This document shows positions 31,835-42,740 of a DNA stretch of 64,000 nt, in pieces (position 1 is the first letter of the stretch; each line of letters begins with the position of its first letter). Where the stretch lies: NCBI RefSeq assembly GCF_016801865.2, contig NC_068938.1, positions 65,342,421 to 65,406,420 of the forward strand. Reading direction: 5' to 3'. The position numbers and the translations under genes are program-made. The stretch comes from Culex pipiens pallens (taxonomy: Eukaryota; Arthropoda; Insecta; Diptera; Culicidae). The notes under the pieces were generated by a model. That model saw nothing but the letters and a program-made list of their open reading frames with translations, was not told the DNA's origin and made no database searches.

Positions 31835-33069
31835 CTGGAAGCGTTGGGATGTTTTAGGAGAATAAAAAATATATATTAGAAACTTACACTTTGAACTTAA
31901 AAAATGGTAAAGTTTTGTAAAGGGTATATCATGGATATCGATAGTTGTAGCAATTTTTTTGAAAGTACAAAAAAGAAATCACAAATCTTCGTTTATTAAA
32001 ATATTTTTTCACTGCAGAAAAACTACGTATTTTTTAAATAATAGTTAAATTCTTTGTTTTTTTTTCAAAAGTGTACCAAGTAATCATGAATTTCTAATAC
32101 ATTTATTATTGAAGCTCTCTTTTAAAATAAAATCTTTGAGTATTTGTAGAGTTTTTTTTCATTAGGTCCTTTAAACATATGAAAGACAATAATTTATTGG
32201 TCCTTAAAAAAAAACTCTGGATTTCTGTATTAGGTATTCCTAAATAGGAGTTCTCTCTTAACTCTTTGTGGGGTAAATAGAAATATTATTGTTGTATTAT
32301 GCATAGGTATAGTGATTTTTCACGCTCGAAAATTGCCAATTTCACGGGACCCTAATTTCAAAACACAAAATTTCACGGAAAGAAAAAAATGTTAAAATAA
32401 CCGTGAAAATCTTATGTAAAAATAACAGAAACTGCTTTTTGATTCATTATATATTGTTTTTCAATAAGCTAATAAAAATTCTTCACAAAATTTGAACGTG
32501 ACACATTTTTTTCTTTTTAATTTAAAAAAAAAATCCACGTGCTATGTAGATGGGCTTTGTATTTATTTTGAAATGCAGGGCAACGTATTCTCACTTTTCA
32601 AAATCTAAAATAAAAATCAAGATGCAAAAATAATATAATCTGGAACGAATTCTTTAAATTTTTATTCAAACTTAGAACAGAAAACAAAAAGAGTGGTATT
32701 TTTTAACTTCCACGGGAACGATCCACCCCTAGATTCACCAAAATAATCAAAAATCTTTAAAAATAAACAGAACTTAGCAAAAATCTGAAATGTTCTTAAA
32801 AGGTGATTTTATAGATCGAAAATACTAATCATTTAGTCTTGAATAAACCAAGCTTGAATCTTCTAATTTCATTTAAAATTAAAATCTAAAATTGTTATTA
32901 CAACGAATGAAAATATTTAAAAAATAGTTAGAAAAATTGATAAATAATAGTTTAGTATTTAGTAATGTAGTATTCCAATTACAAACTATTTTCAAAATAT
33001 TTTTCTCTACTCTAATGGAATTCATGTTTTTCATTCTATTCTTGTTGCTTGCTACTCCGGTCAATGGTA
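31835..33069 (-). other. Intron sequence, no feature
   Basis: AT-rich part of the 5.6-kb intron between the exons at 31305-31834 and 37424-38056. I find no TIR, tRNA-like or coding feature. Confidence 0.45.
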
Positions 33070-33495
33070 TACACCCAAAACTGGGCAGCGCTTGTCCGAG
33101 AGAATAATGGCCTCGAGTCGAGAGAATAGTGGCACCATTCACGGACACAGAGAACACAGCTCGAGATTGGCGAGAGAATTATTCTATCGAGGTTCATTTG
33201 CAAAAAAAAGTTCATCCGTCAAAACAAAAAACCAAAAGTGTCGACTACGGGAATCGAACCAGAGACCTTTGACATACTAACTCAATGACTTAACTGCCTC
33301 GGCCACCACAGCTTGGTGAACAAGGAGTGGTCAGATGTCAATGTATGACACTTGTTGGAGATTTATTGTTTCAATTAACGAATGAACTCATTTGTTATGG
33401 TGGTGTGAGTTGGTAGCATTATTCTCTCGATTTTGGCGCTGAGCCCTCAATAAATTTTGAGGGAACGATTCTCTCGACTCGGAATTTTGGGTGTA
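33070..33495. mobile_element. MITE with TACACCCAAAA ends and an internal tRNA-like module
   Basis: The ends TACACCCAAAA (33070-33080) and TTTTGGGTGTA (33485-33495) are inverted repeats with TA as the likely target. Inside, both flanks share 'gagagaat' phrases. A tRNA-like segment on the minus strand is present (B-box complement 'gggaatcgaacc' near 33249-33260, A-box complement 'gccgaggcagttaag' region near 33290-33304). Either a SINE inserted into the MITE or the MITE family captured one. Confidence 0.7.
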
Positions 33496-34084
33496 CATTG
33501 ACTTAAGGAAAGATGACTGTTTCTATTGAATGTTACTTTTATTTATATGAATGTTAATAATAAATCTTTCAAAAACGTATCATAAATACTTTTGTAGTCA
33601 ATTATAATAAACTCTGGTACAAAAGAAAAAAATTGTAAAAAAAACTTTTTGGTAACTGAAATCAAATCTTCCTTGACGATTCCGCGAATATATTTTTTAC
33701 TTTCACTGATTTATGTAAACCCCTTCCGGCCTAGAACAAAATCGAGATTTTTCACGTTTTTCTACATTACTCGTAACTGGATCGACCATATTTGATGAAA
33801 TTTGAATGGTATTAAGTTAATATTTTACATAAACTAATGCAGGTTGAACCAGGCTGAAAATGCTTAGTTGTAGAGAAATTAAACTTTGAAGATATTTGAA
33901 AACTAATAAAATTTACTTAAAAAGTCTTCATTGATGAAATATTTATTATGTTGTTATTTCTAAGCAATGATTTGAGAAAATTGATAAATTTTACGGAATC
34001 TTACGGGAATTTTCAAATTTCACGAATTTCACGCTGTCCGTGAAATCGTGAAAATTCAAAAAATCAAATCAAAATCAAATTATT

Positions 34085-34275
34085 CGCTCTACAGCATTGC
34101 CTTGGCGTTCTCGATTGCGAGATTCCTACTCGAAACTAGGTGTCCGAAGGCTTGATTGTTGAGGCAATTGCAAACCTCTTTTTACACCTTAGCTTCCATC
34201 CACCCCGGGATTCGAACTGACGACCTTTGAATTGATAGTCCAACTGCCTACCAGCGACTCCACCGAGGCAGGACC
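34085..34275 (-). mobile_element. tRNA-derived SINE, family S1, copy 1
   Basis: On the minus strand there is a tRNA-like head (about 34272 to 34200) with B-box complement 'gggattcgaac' (34207-34217), and a body containing the complement of 'gattgttgaggcaattgcaaacctctttttacacc'. The same head and body recur at 52485-52655. It is non-coding. Confidence 0.75.
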
Positions 34276-34495
34276 CAGGGAGACGACTCCTTCACCTGGA
34301 CTGAGCTAACGACCTAACCTTTAGGTTAGTGCGGGGCCAACATTTACTTCCCGTCCGACGGAAGGCGTGATCAGACAAATCTCGTCTCGAAAAATGCCAC
34401 CGGGACCGTCTGGGATCGAACCCAGGCCGACTGGGTGAGAGACAATCACGCTTACCCCAACACCACGGTTTCCCGGTGAAAATTCACTAACCCTA
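34276..34495 (-). mobile_element. Second tRNA-related module next to SINE S1
   Basis: A further minus-strand tRNA-like head with B-box complement 'gggatcgaaccc' (34421-34432), directly adjoining S1. Two tRNA-related regions side by side recall the Culex 'Twin' SINE layout, but the family name is only suggested by architecture. Confidence 0.55.
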
Positions 34496-34509
34496 ATTAT
34501 GTATAACAT

Positions 34510-35405
34510 TAAAAAACGTTACTTAATCCACCTTTAGGTGGTTGGTGCCTTCCTCACATTCATAAAGTCAATACATTCAGTAAAAATAGCAAGGGGGAAT
34601 CCCTTAACATGTTTAACAAATCAACTTTATTGCTCATTTCTTTTGATAGGGTTCGCAGACCTTCAATATTTCTGGCTCATCGGCAAGGTCTGATAAAAAA
34701 CTTTTCAACAATAGTTCGCATGGAAGATTCAGACAATATTTCTATCACAATATCTGAAATCCGGCCTCCAAAAAGTGTATAAATAACACTTAAGTGCTAA
34801 TAACTTTAGATAGGGTTGTCAGATCCTCGATGTTTTAGGCTCATTTGAAAGGTCTTTCGATTATCTAACTAACGACAGGTCGCATGATGAACCCGGACAT
34901 CATTTTTATTGAAATATCTGAGATCCGGCCTCCAAAAAGTGTATAAATAACACTTAAGTGCTAATAACTTTTGATAGGGTTGTCAGATCTTCAATTTTTT
35001 GGGCTCATTGGAAAGGTCTTTTTAATACCTTTCTGAAAATGTATAACATGATAGGTTTCTTGCAAAAACCACCCTTTTTACAATCTTCCGGACATACGCC
35101 AAAATCGTTTTTTTAGCATTACTTTTGAAGTACTTAACTAAACTTGCTGATTTCAAATAGAGACCTATGGGACCCCAAGACGGATCGAATGAGACTAATA
35201 CGGTCAAAATCCGTTCATCCAGTCCGGAGATAATCGAGTGACAATTTTTTTGTCCACCCACCTACACACATCCACACAGACATTTGCTCAGAACATGATT
35301 CTGAGTCGATATGTATACGTGAAGGTGGGTCTACGAGGTTAAATGATTAAGTTCATTTTTCGAGTGATTTTATAGACTTTCCTCAGTAAGGAGAGGAAAG
35401 CAAAA
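34510..35405. repeat. Dispersed repeat F, copy 2, with internal tandem units
   Basis: Uninterrupted relative of 24935-30690. It contains a unit of about 165 bases repeated in tandem (phrases 'atccggcctccaaaaagtgtataaataacacttaagtgctaataactt' at about 34760-34808 and 34929-34977, plus a partial third). It ends with the same hairpin-forming 'tttcctcagtaaggagaggaaag'. Confidence 0.75.
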
Positions 35406-35475
35406 ACAAATCCAGAGTTGTTTTTTAGAAAAGGTTCTATAAACTATTGTGTTTCATATGTTTATAAGATCTTTT

Positions 35476-35953
35476 TTAACATTCCAACGCCCAAGGCTCC
35501 AAAAAAGTTGGAACGGTAACTTCAACTCGCTGGTTCTCGGGCATAACTCAACCAATCAAGATGATTCTTCTTTCCAGTGATTTGTTAGGATGTCTAGATG
35601 ATTCTAGAACTTTGCAGAACTTAATTTGATCAAATCTGTAATTTTTGCGATCAAAAACATCGTTCCAACTTTTTTTTTGCGTGTAAAAAAAATTCGCCAA
35701 AAATTCCGCGGAGGCAGTCTTTTTAAAAAAGGTGGAACGATGTTTTTGGTCGCAGAAATTACAGATTTGTTCAAATCAAGTTCTGCAAAATTTTAGGATC
35801 ATCTAGACATTCTTACAAATCACTGGAAACAAGAATCGTCCCAATTGATTGAGTAATGCCCGAGAACCAGCGAGTTGAAGTTACCGTTCCACCTTTTTTG
35901 GGAGGCTTGGGCGTCCGTGTAAGTTGGACATGCGTTAGGCGTTCCAGTGTTAA
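35476..35953. mobile_element. TTAA-bordered foldback element H
   Basis: TTAA at 35476-35479 and 35950-35953. The long imperfect arms read inward from both sides through 'ttggaacggtaacttcaactcgctggttctc' and 'aaatctgtaattt', with a short centre near 35680-35710. It is related to the left arm at 54412-54650. TTAA targets suggest a piggyBac- or Kolobok-type helper. No coding sequence. Confidence 0.8.
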
Positions 35954-37423
35954 AAAAAAACTAAAAAAAAACTCAAGAAATAGTTTATTTTATATTTTCA
36001 AAGAACTATGTACTTATCGATACCTATCAAAGGTCGAATGGACAAAAGATCGAATGCGGGGAGTTGTAACGATGGTTGGTTTAAATATTGTGCATTATTG
36101 ATGGAGGACTCCTTTGATCAGTATCCATAGAGTCGTACTGCTATCATATTTTGTGAAATGCCAGAACACCTTTGATTTTTCAACATTTTTGTTTTTAAAC
36201 CGCTGTATCTACACAAGGATTGGACTTAGAACAACGGTCAATATTTAGACTTTTATGTGAAACAAGCTTTTCCCGGCAAACTTCGTCCTGCCTTTTTTGG
36301 TTTTTTGACGTTTTTAGCTTGTTTACTTATTCAGCCTCCTGTGATCAAAATTTGATTTTACGCAACTTTTCCCATACAATCTGCAGATGCTCCGGAATCG
36401 GTCCCAGAGTGGCCAAAGTGGCAATTTTTTAGCATATAAACCTTCCTTGGGCTTACACGAACCTAACGCACCAAAAAGCCAAAAAGCCTCGATCCGACGT
36501 GCCGTGTTTAACTGATTCGCGTTCGAACAAAACCGTCGAAATTTTTTATATATATAGAAGATTGTCTGGAGAATCGATTCCCACTATTGGTTATTAAAAA
36601 TTTTGACGTTGTCTAAACTTTTCAAACAGTTTTAGTACATGTTTTTTGTGCTTTTTTAGGACAGGAGCGTTTGGTACGGTATGTCCACGCATCCCTCCTC
36701 CCCTGTAGATTCTGTGGAATGTGTTCCGTTCACAGAATCCTCTCTGCGGTAAACACAACGTAGTAGGGCTGGCCGCTTAAATTTTTGTAATGCATTTTCG
36801 GGTGTTCTCGGATGTATTGCAATTATTAATATTGACAAGAAAAGTGCTTGGGGCGTTATCTAATCACAAGACTTTCCAGCATGCTTTCATCGGACTGGCT
36901 GCGTTTGTGTTAGATTAGATTAGATTAGATGTTTTTTGTGCTTTTTTAGGAGGATCTTTCCTCAAAAATTCTGAACGAAAAAAAAAACGTAACATCAATG
37001 TAAAATTTTACTTTAAACTTAAAAATCGAAAAATCTCAAAAAAGTGATTTTTCTTTCCGTGTATTTTTTTCAGAAAGCCCGTCCAATTTCCTACAAGTTT
37101 GTCTTTAACAACTTTTTGATACGATGCAATTGTTTCGAGATCAAATTAAAAAAGCTTTAGTGCACTTAGTGATCACCAGTCTAAATTTTGCTGAAGAGAA
37201 AAAAGATACCATGTACCATATTTTTGGGAAATTCCGTATCAACTTTTGTTCTGTAAAAAAGTCCCTGTTTTTATAGAACTTCAGTGTACTATTTCATGGA
37301 CGAAACGCATCCAATTAAACGAGCCCCCTTTTGTCCCTGCTTCGACCCCGCACGGTGATTTAATGAAGTTCATAAATATTCACCAGAAAATGTTTTCCCC
37401 CACCTATTTTCCAGCAAACTTAC
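35954..37423 (-). other. Intron sequence, no feature
   Basis: Remaining intron upstream of the 31305-31834 exon. AT-rich with short open frames only. A small duplicated phrase 'gttttttgtgcttttttagga' occurs at about 36640 and 36930. Confidence 0.4.
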
Positions 37424-38056
37424 CCTGCCCGACACCTTTCAGGATGTCCAGCCCGCTGACACCGACAAACTCGTTCGTTTCGGGCTGCAACAGCGGTTGA
37501 AGCTGCTGCTGCTGGACCAGGTACATCTGATGGCCGCCGTAGGCGTCCCGTAGTCCACCGGAGGTACAACTCATCTGCTGAATCTGCTGCTGCTGCTGGG
37601 CCCAATCGTATTGACCACCTGGGCCCAACCCAGCCGCCGAGGCGCCGGATGAAGGAGGCACTGCTGTCGTTGATATAATACTAGGATTCTCCACCGAGGA
37701 CGAGGACACTGGCACTGACGGATGTCCTTGCTGTTGCTGCTGCTGTTGGAGTTCATAGCAGCGTGTTTTCGCGTTGAAGTTGCACAGTCCCGGCCCCGAG
37801 GCACTGACCACCGCCGGAGGACCCTCGTGGGACACAATGTTGCATATTCCACCACCGACGCTGCCACCCCCGCCCATGTATGTCTCCATGCTGTGCAGAC
37901 ACGGTTCGATTGTGGTGATGTGCGAGGTCACCTGTTGTTGCTGCTGCTGCTGGGGTGAGGGCAGTATTGTCAGCGGAATTTTCGTTGTTTTCCCAGCGCC
38001 ACCACCGGCCGAGGGCAGACATTCATTATCCTTATCTAGATCTTGGGTTGTATAAA
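37424..38056 (-). CDS. Host gene, internal exon (polyglutamine-rich)
   Basis: Bounded by acceptor CTCACACAG (38057 side) and donor CAGG|GTAAGTTTG (37424/37423). Its 633 bases keep phase on both sides (two bases in, one base out). It encodes YTTQDLDKDNECLPSAGGG..., several CAG/CAA-encoded glutamine runs of 5-7 residues, Gly/Ser-rich linkers and, at the end, ETNEFVGVSGLDILKGVGQ. The glutamine tracts are short and imperfect. Low-complexity cytoplasmic or nuclear tail sequence is the simplest reading. Downstream intron: 37423-31835, 5.6 kb, full of repeats. Confidence 0.75.
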
Positions 38057-38137
38057 CTGTGTGAGAGAAATAGAGACATTGCAGTTTGTTATGCTCCATT
38101 TAAAATAGTAGGGGAGGGACGACGGAAGGGTGCTTAC

Positions 38138-38273
38138 AACTTAACGGACTATTTATTGATCCCGAACAACAGTTATCTTCTAAACTATTTTTGGTACTAG
38201 ATTTGCTACTGGTTGACTCCGACTCGTGCTTCACCTCAGCCTTTATCACGAAGCTGAACAGGATGCAGAAGCC
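38138..38273 (-). CDS. Host gene, internal exon with a short hydrophobic segment
   Basis: A 136-base exon with acceptor TCTTCCCAG|GGC (38274/38273) and donor AGTT|GTAAGC (38138/38137). Only one frame is open. It starts GFCILFSFVIKAEVKHESES, a hydrophobic stretch followed by a charged EVK, then Ser/Lys-rich sequence. That layout resembles the end of TM7 and helix 8 in family-B or adhesion GPCRs (pattern QG-x-hydrophobic-x-EV[KR]), which would make the following exons a long cytoplasmic tail. This identity is a weak inference from about 16 residues; earlier exons lie outside what I can identify. The intron to 38056 is only 81 bases. Confidence 0.65.
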
Positions 38274-38329
38274 CTGGGAAGAGAGAAAGAGATGTTATTA
38301 TTCATTAGAATGATTATGTGGATTCTGTT

Positions 38330-39711
38330 TTTTTTTTTTTTCTCTTAACTTATTTTTATTAGGTCCTTTTAGGTTCTGTGACCAGGTTGGGACCGAGGAT
38401 CAGTTAAACAATATAAAATAACAAAACAAAACTCCTTAAATTCCATACTTGGAGATCATGTAACTGACGAGGGTTACTTGGTCCAAGCGGGTCTTGCAGG
38501 TCTTGAACCTGCCGATGTACTCGGAGAAAATCCCCCACAGCTCAGCCGAACTGTAGAGTATCTCCCCGGCTTCCTTCTCCGTGGCCTCACCGTCTCGGGG
38601 GCCACCTTGGCTGCTTCCTGCGGGTCGAGGGCGATCCTTCAATTTTCCGTCCGGAACTGCGCCCGGCAGCGGAGGGAACTCCGCCGGCGTGAACGCCGGA
38701 ACTGCTGGATTCTGCTTCTCCGCCTTCCTTGCCGGCGGTTTTGGTTTCGACGCCTGCTGGCGCCGCTGGATGAAATCCGCACGCTTGGGGCAGCTGCGGT
38801 CCGTAGCTTCGTGGGCTCCAGAGCAGTTGGCACACCGCTTTGGCTGGGCTTCCTGGACTTCGCACTCGTCCGTCTTGTGGGGACCCCCACAGTTGTTGCA
38901 CCTCCCCTTGAGGTGACAGTTCCTGGTTCCATGACCCAGCTGCAAGCAGTTCCTGCACTGGGTCACGTTCGGTCGCTTGTTCCGGTAGGCCTCCCACCGG
39001 ATGTGAAATCTTCTCAAGCGCTTGATTTCACTCAGCTGCTTGAGGCTGGTGTACCCCTTGGGGAACGTAACAATGTACGGGGTTTCCTCTGACGAGGCGG
39101 ACTCTCCCTTTCTCTTGATGGCGTGCACCTCCACAGCATCCAGGTTTTGCGATTCCTTGAGGTTCTTCTTGACGAATTCAGGTGAAGCCGGCGGAAGTCC
39201 TCGGACGACGACGCGGAGTTTCCGCTCGCTTCGTTTCTCGTGGGTGTAGAACTCCACTTTGTTCGCAATCAAGTGGGCCCGCGCGGTCTCAAAACGCTCC
39301 TCGGAGGAACACAGCAATTTGATCCCAAACGGAGTTAGCTTGTAACTTGGCTTGGTTGTGCACGGCGACATTACAGTCCTCAGCTTGGCGTAGCTCGTAT
39401 TCTTTACCACCAGAGGTGGTGGTTTCTTGGCCACGGGAACCGGTGGGACGCTTCCTTTCCCGGCTGGGATACCATTGTTATTGTTGTTGTTCCCCGCCAG
39501 CGGGCTGAACTTGTTGTTGTTGAGAAGATTCTCCTCTGAGCCATCCCCGACAACGGCTCCGTTGCTGGTCTTCCTCCGCTTCCCCGTTCCATTTACGGAA
39601 CGAAACTCGTCCCCGTCGGAGGATTCTTCCACCTCCATCCGTAAGCACTGTGCCGCGCCACGAAAACAGCAGAAAAAACAACCGCTGTCTCCGGCTGTCA
39701 GACGTAAACTG
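38330..39711 (-). mobile_element. ORF1-only (half-LINE) Jockey-type retrotransposon
   Basis: 1382 bp with a 15-bp target duplication TATGTGGATTCTGTT at 38315-38329 and 39712-39726. On the minus strand it starts CAGTTTACGTCTGACAGC, has a short 5' UTR, one 400-codon gag ORF, a 3' UTR of about 95 bases with an AATAAA-type signal, and a poly(A) tail (plus-strand T run at 38330-38341). There is no endonuclease or RT ORF. The intact 5' start, TSD and tail show that it moved as a complete unit without ORF2, as HAL1 elements of mammals do. It lies in a host-gene intron, same strand, 56 bases from the splice acceptor at 38274. Confidence 0.85.
38436..39638 (-). CDS. Gag-like ORF1 protein of the half-LINE, three zinc knuckles
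   Basis: A 400-residue protein from ATG (MEVEESSDGDEFRSVNGTG) to TAA. Residues 1-85 are polar and low-complexity (an Asn run at about 50-56). Residues about 90-225 form a gag-type RNA-binding region with a PRE_C2HC-like segment (FYTHEKRSERKLRVVVRGLP...VTFPKGYTSLKQL). Zinc knuckles are CRNCLQLGHGTRNC, CNNCGGPHKTDEC and CANCSGAHEATDRSC. A basic Pro-rich linker follows, then a C-terminal helix-like segment (LWGIFSEYIGRFKTCKTRLD) typical of Jockey-group ORF1. The frame is completely open, and the protein could serve its own RNA in cis while borrowing RT from another element. Confidence 0.88.
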   Translation of the reverse strand: MEVEESSDGDEFRSVNGTGKRRKTSNGAVVGDGSEENLLNNNKFSPLAGNNNNNNGIPAGKGSVPPVPVAKKPPPLVVKNTSYAKLRTVMSPCTTKPSYKLTPFGIKLLCSSEERFETARAHLIANKVEFYTHEKRSERKLRVVVRGLPPASPEFVKKNLKESQNLDAVEVHAIKRKGESASSEETPYIVTFPKGYTSLKQLSEIKRLRRFHIRWEAYRNKRPNVTQCRNCLQLGHGTRNCHLKGRCNNCGGPHKTDECEVQEAQPKRCANCSGAHEATDRSCPKRADFIQRRQQASKPKPPARKAEKQNPAVPAFTPAEFPPLPGAVPDGKLKDRPRPAGSSQGGPRDGEATEKEAGEILYSSAELWGIFSEYIGRFKTCKTRLDQVTLVSYMISKYGI

Positions 39712-39778
39712 TATGTGGATTCTGTTATATGAAGCTTATTGAACGAATAAAATGTTTGTGATATACATTCTGTTTAAT

Positions 39779-40300
39779 ATCGCATGCAAAAGCATGCACA
39801 TCACCTTTGCGAGCAAAAGCATGTAATATTGTATGAGAAAACGTGTACACAAAAAGCATGTACAAAAGAAAAATAAATAAATATTGCACACCCCAAAAAT
39901 AACTTCAATCTGGTGAGAGTCATATCCAGATAAGCAAGTCCGCGCCCCAACCATCTGGGCTATCTCGACGCTTTGAAATCAGCTGGATCAACACCGATGT
40001 AGCTGTACGTTCCCCATACATCGTATACAGTTCATTCAGCTTACGACGTACGGGAAACCTACTGGTACATCGGCGTTGAACACAACATTTACAAGACGGT
40101 GAGATAGCCGAGACGGTTGGGGCGCGGACTTGGTTATCTGGATATGACTCTCACCAGATTGATGTTAATTTTGGGGTGTGCAATATTTATTTATTTTTCT
40201 TTTGTACATGCTTTTTGTGTACACGTTTTCTCATACAATATTACATGCTTTTGCTCACAAAGGTGATGTGCATGCTTTTGCATGCGATTTTACCATCGGA
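39779..40300. repeat. Head-to-head SINE-like copies forming a long inverted repeat
   Basis: Arms at about 39779-39985 and 40085-40290 are near-identical reverse complements of about 205 bp, separated by about 100 bases. Each has a tRNA-like head (right copy: 'gagatagccgagacggttggggcgcgg', 40101-40127) and a tail ending 'gcatgcttttgcatgcgattttaccatcgg'. The same tail ends the SINE at 44925-45100. Transcripts across the locus would fold into a long hairpin. Confidence 0.75.
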
Positions 40301-40309
40301 TTTACTTTT

Positions 40310-40830
40310 CCCCTTTTTTTTCGTTTTCGTACTTTTCCCTTTTTTGCACGTGGCGCGCCGAAAATCCCAGTTTTTATTTTCAAAAAAAAAAAATCACCAT
40401 TTTTTGGTATGATATGTAAAACTTTCCAAGGAATCTGATAAAAATATTTCCAGACATAGGCTCTTTGGTACCGAGACCTTCAAAACAGCATTTTATGTTT
40501 TCATTCGACCTTTTCATATAGATGTTAAGCTAGAAATATGAAAATTCTAACTGTTTTTCCTTTAAAGACAATCTAATATCCTTTCGTTTGCGTCCAAGAC
40601 AACTAAAATCGGTTGAAATGGTGCGGAGTTATTAATTTTTTTAAATGTGGTTTTTGCGAAAATCGAAGAAAATTGCAATTTATTGGACCACCCTAACACG
40701 GCGTAGGTCACCCTAATGGCCAAACAAAAAAAATGTCTAATTATTTCTGCCAAGGAACCCCCAGAAAAAGTTTGAGCTCGATCGGAAAACTTTTTTTTCG
40801 AATCATGCTGTTTTCGTGGGGAATTGCTGT
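40310..40830. repeat. Dispersed repeat J, copy 1
   Basis: Shares phrases in opposite orientation with about 48290-48740: the complement of 'ggtaacctac...gctagggtgg' and 'tttttgtttggccattagggt' near 40695-40730, and 'aaaatatttccagacataggctctttgg' near 40440-40467. Non-coding. Confidence 0.55.
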
Positions 40831-41379
40831 ATAGGACCAGTTCTCTCAGATTTCGGTCATTCGATTTTTTTTTGTATTTTTTAATCCGGCTGAAACTTTT
40901 TTGGTGCCTTCGGTATGCCCAAAGAAGCCATTTTGCATCATTAGTTTGTCCATATAATTTTCCATACAAATTTGGCAGCTGTCCATACAAAAATGATGTA
41001 TGAAAATTCAAAAATCTGTATCTTTTGAAGGAATTTTTTGATCGATTTGGTGTCTTCGGCAAAGTTGTAGGTATGGATACGGACTACACTGGAAAAAAAT
41101 AATATATGGTAAAAAAAAATTGGTGATTTTTTTATTTAATTTTTTATCACTAAAACTTGATTTACAAAAAAACACTTTTTTTTTTTTTTTTGGTATATTT
41201 TAGAGCAGCGGTTCTCAACCTTTTCTTGGCTAAGTACCCCTTTTCTGTTACTTGAGCTGCAGGTACCCCTCGTGTTCATACATAAAATTTTTCGTTTGCA
41301 TGAGTTTTTTTACATTCCAATTTTGAAAATTAAATATTCATTGACATTTCATATATACATATATTTTTTTGAATTTTTA

Positions 41380-41695
41380 ATTCGGGAGTTAAAATGTATG
41401 ATGACGGACGAATTGTTTTTGAATTGAATTGAATTTATTCACTTTTTTTAAGGCAGGAAAAGCCACCAAAGCAGTGGCTCCAAAAACCTACTTCTTTTTG
41501 TATACACATAATACAAAACATAAATACATGATTTTTTTATTCGGGAGTTAAAATTTAAATTTTTGATGACGGACGAATTGTTTTTGAATTGAATTTATTT
41601 ACTTTTTTTTAGGCAGGAAAAGCCACCAAAGCAGTGGCACCAAAAACCTACTTCTTTTTGTAAACACATAATACAAACCATAAATACATGAGTAA
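41380..41695. repeat. Direct tandem duplication inside the hAT element (about 160 bp)
   Basis: The block starting 'attcgggagttaaaat' at 41380 repeats at about 41539. It includes 'aggcaggaaaagccaccaaagcagtggc' and 'aaaaacctacttctttttgta' in each unit, with a few differences. Confidence 0.8.
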
Positions 41696-41792
41696 AAGAG
41701 ATATTTTTGAAACTGCCCAAATTATACATTTAAAAGATTTTTAAAATCTGTTTAAAAATTCAGATTTAAAAATGCAATTTAATTCAATAGTA

Positions 41793-42740
41793 GGGGAGAG
41801 TGGGGAGACTTGATCCCCTTTTTTTGAATCGCACATAACTCTGTCAATTTCTCACAAAACTATAAACTTTTTGCATGAATTGAAAGCTTAAACATTCATC
41901 TATGTTTTGCTAATAAGGGTATTTCATCAGATGAACTCTTCGAATCATGCCAAGCGTTTTAAAAAAATATTTTAAACCGGCATTTTAAAAATGTTAGGGG
42001 TAACTTGATCCCCCTTTCAACATTATGAAGAAATGTTAAGCAAAATGTTTCTTATTCATCCAAACTTTTAATTTTCTATAAGTTACAGCAATTTCACATA
42101 AAACCTGTACGTTTGTGTTCAAAATATAACAAGTTTAGTATGTAAAATATTTAAAAACTTAAAATATTATTTTTTAGACCAAAATTAAGCATGTTTACAA
42201 AAGCTGGAAATTTTTGTTTACAAAACTTTTGAAAAAAGGTTCTAACTGCAGTAAGTTATGTACAACTATACTAAAGGAAACTATGTATGAAAACTCAGCC
42301 CAATTAATTAATCTTGAGGCTGATTCCAGTGACTGTAAAAATGCAGGGATCAAGTCTCCCTAAACGCACTTTTTTAAACAATTGATTGTAAAAATAGTAT
42401 GACGATAAATTTAACATCAAATGCGTTAGGGTTTTGGAGTTGATATGTTTATCAAACAATTCATGTATAAAAAATATTTTGTTTTAATAATTTTTGAGTG
42501 TTTTCTATACATATCAAAACAAAGAAAAAAAGATCTCTTGGAAGTTTTTTGCAGCTCGTTTTAGAAAAATGTGTGTAACTCAATCTGAACATTTTTTAAT
42601 TTTTATCTTTGTTTTCTACAATGAGTTTTAGTTAATTTCGCACAACTTTCTAGAACACAGCTAATTGTTTTACCCACATGCTGACGAGATACAGGCTTGG
42701 GATCAAGTGTCCCCGGGGATCAAGTCTCCCCACTCTCCCC
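41793..42740. mobile_element. MITE family K, copy 1 (948 bp)
   Basis: The ends GGGGAGAGTGGGGAGACTTG and its inverted copy (ctcaagtctccccactctcccc orientation) are flanked by TA (41791-41792, 42741-42742). The inner subterminal 'gatcaagtctccc' motif recurs several times. Full relatives are at 43877-44822 and, truncated, at 53647-54411. No transposase. Confidence 0.9.

Noticed and set aside
38478..39092. 204-codon plus-strand open frame
   Set aside because: Antisense shadow of the gag ORF with zinc knuckles at 38436-39638.
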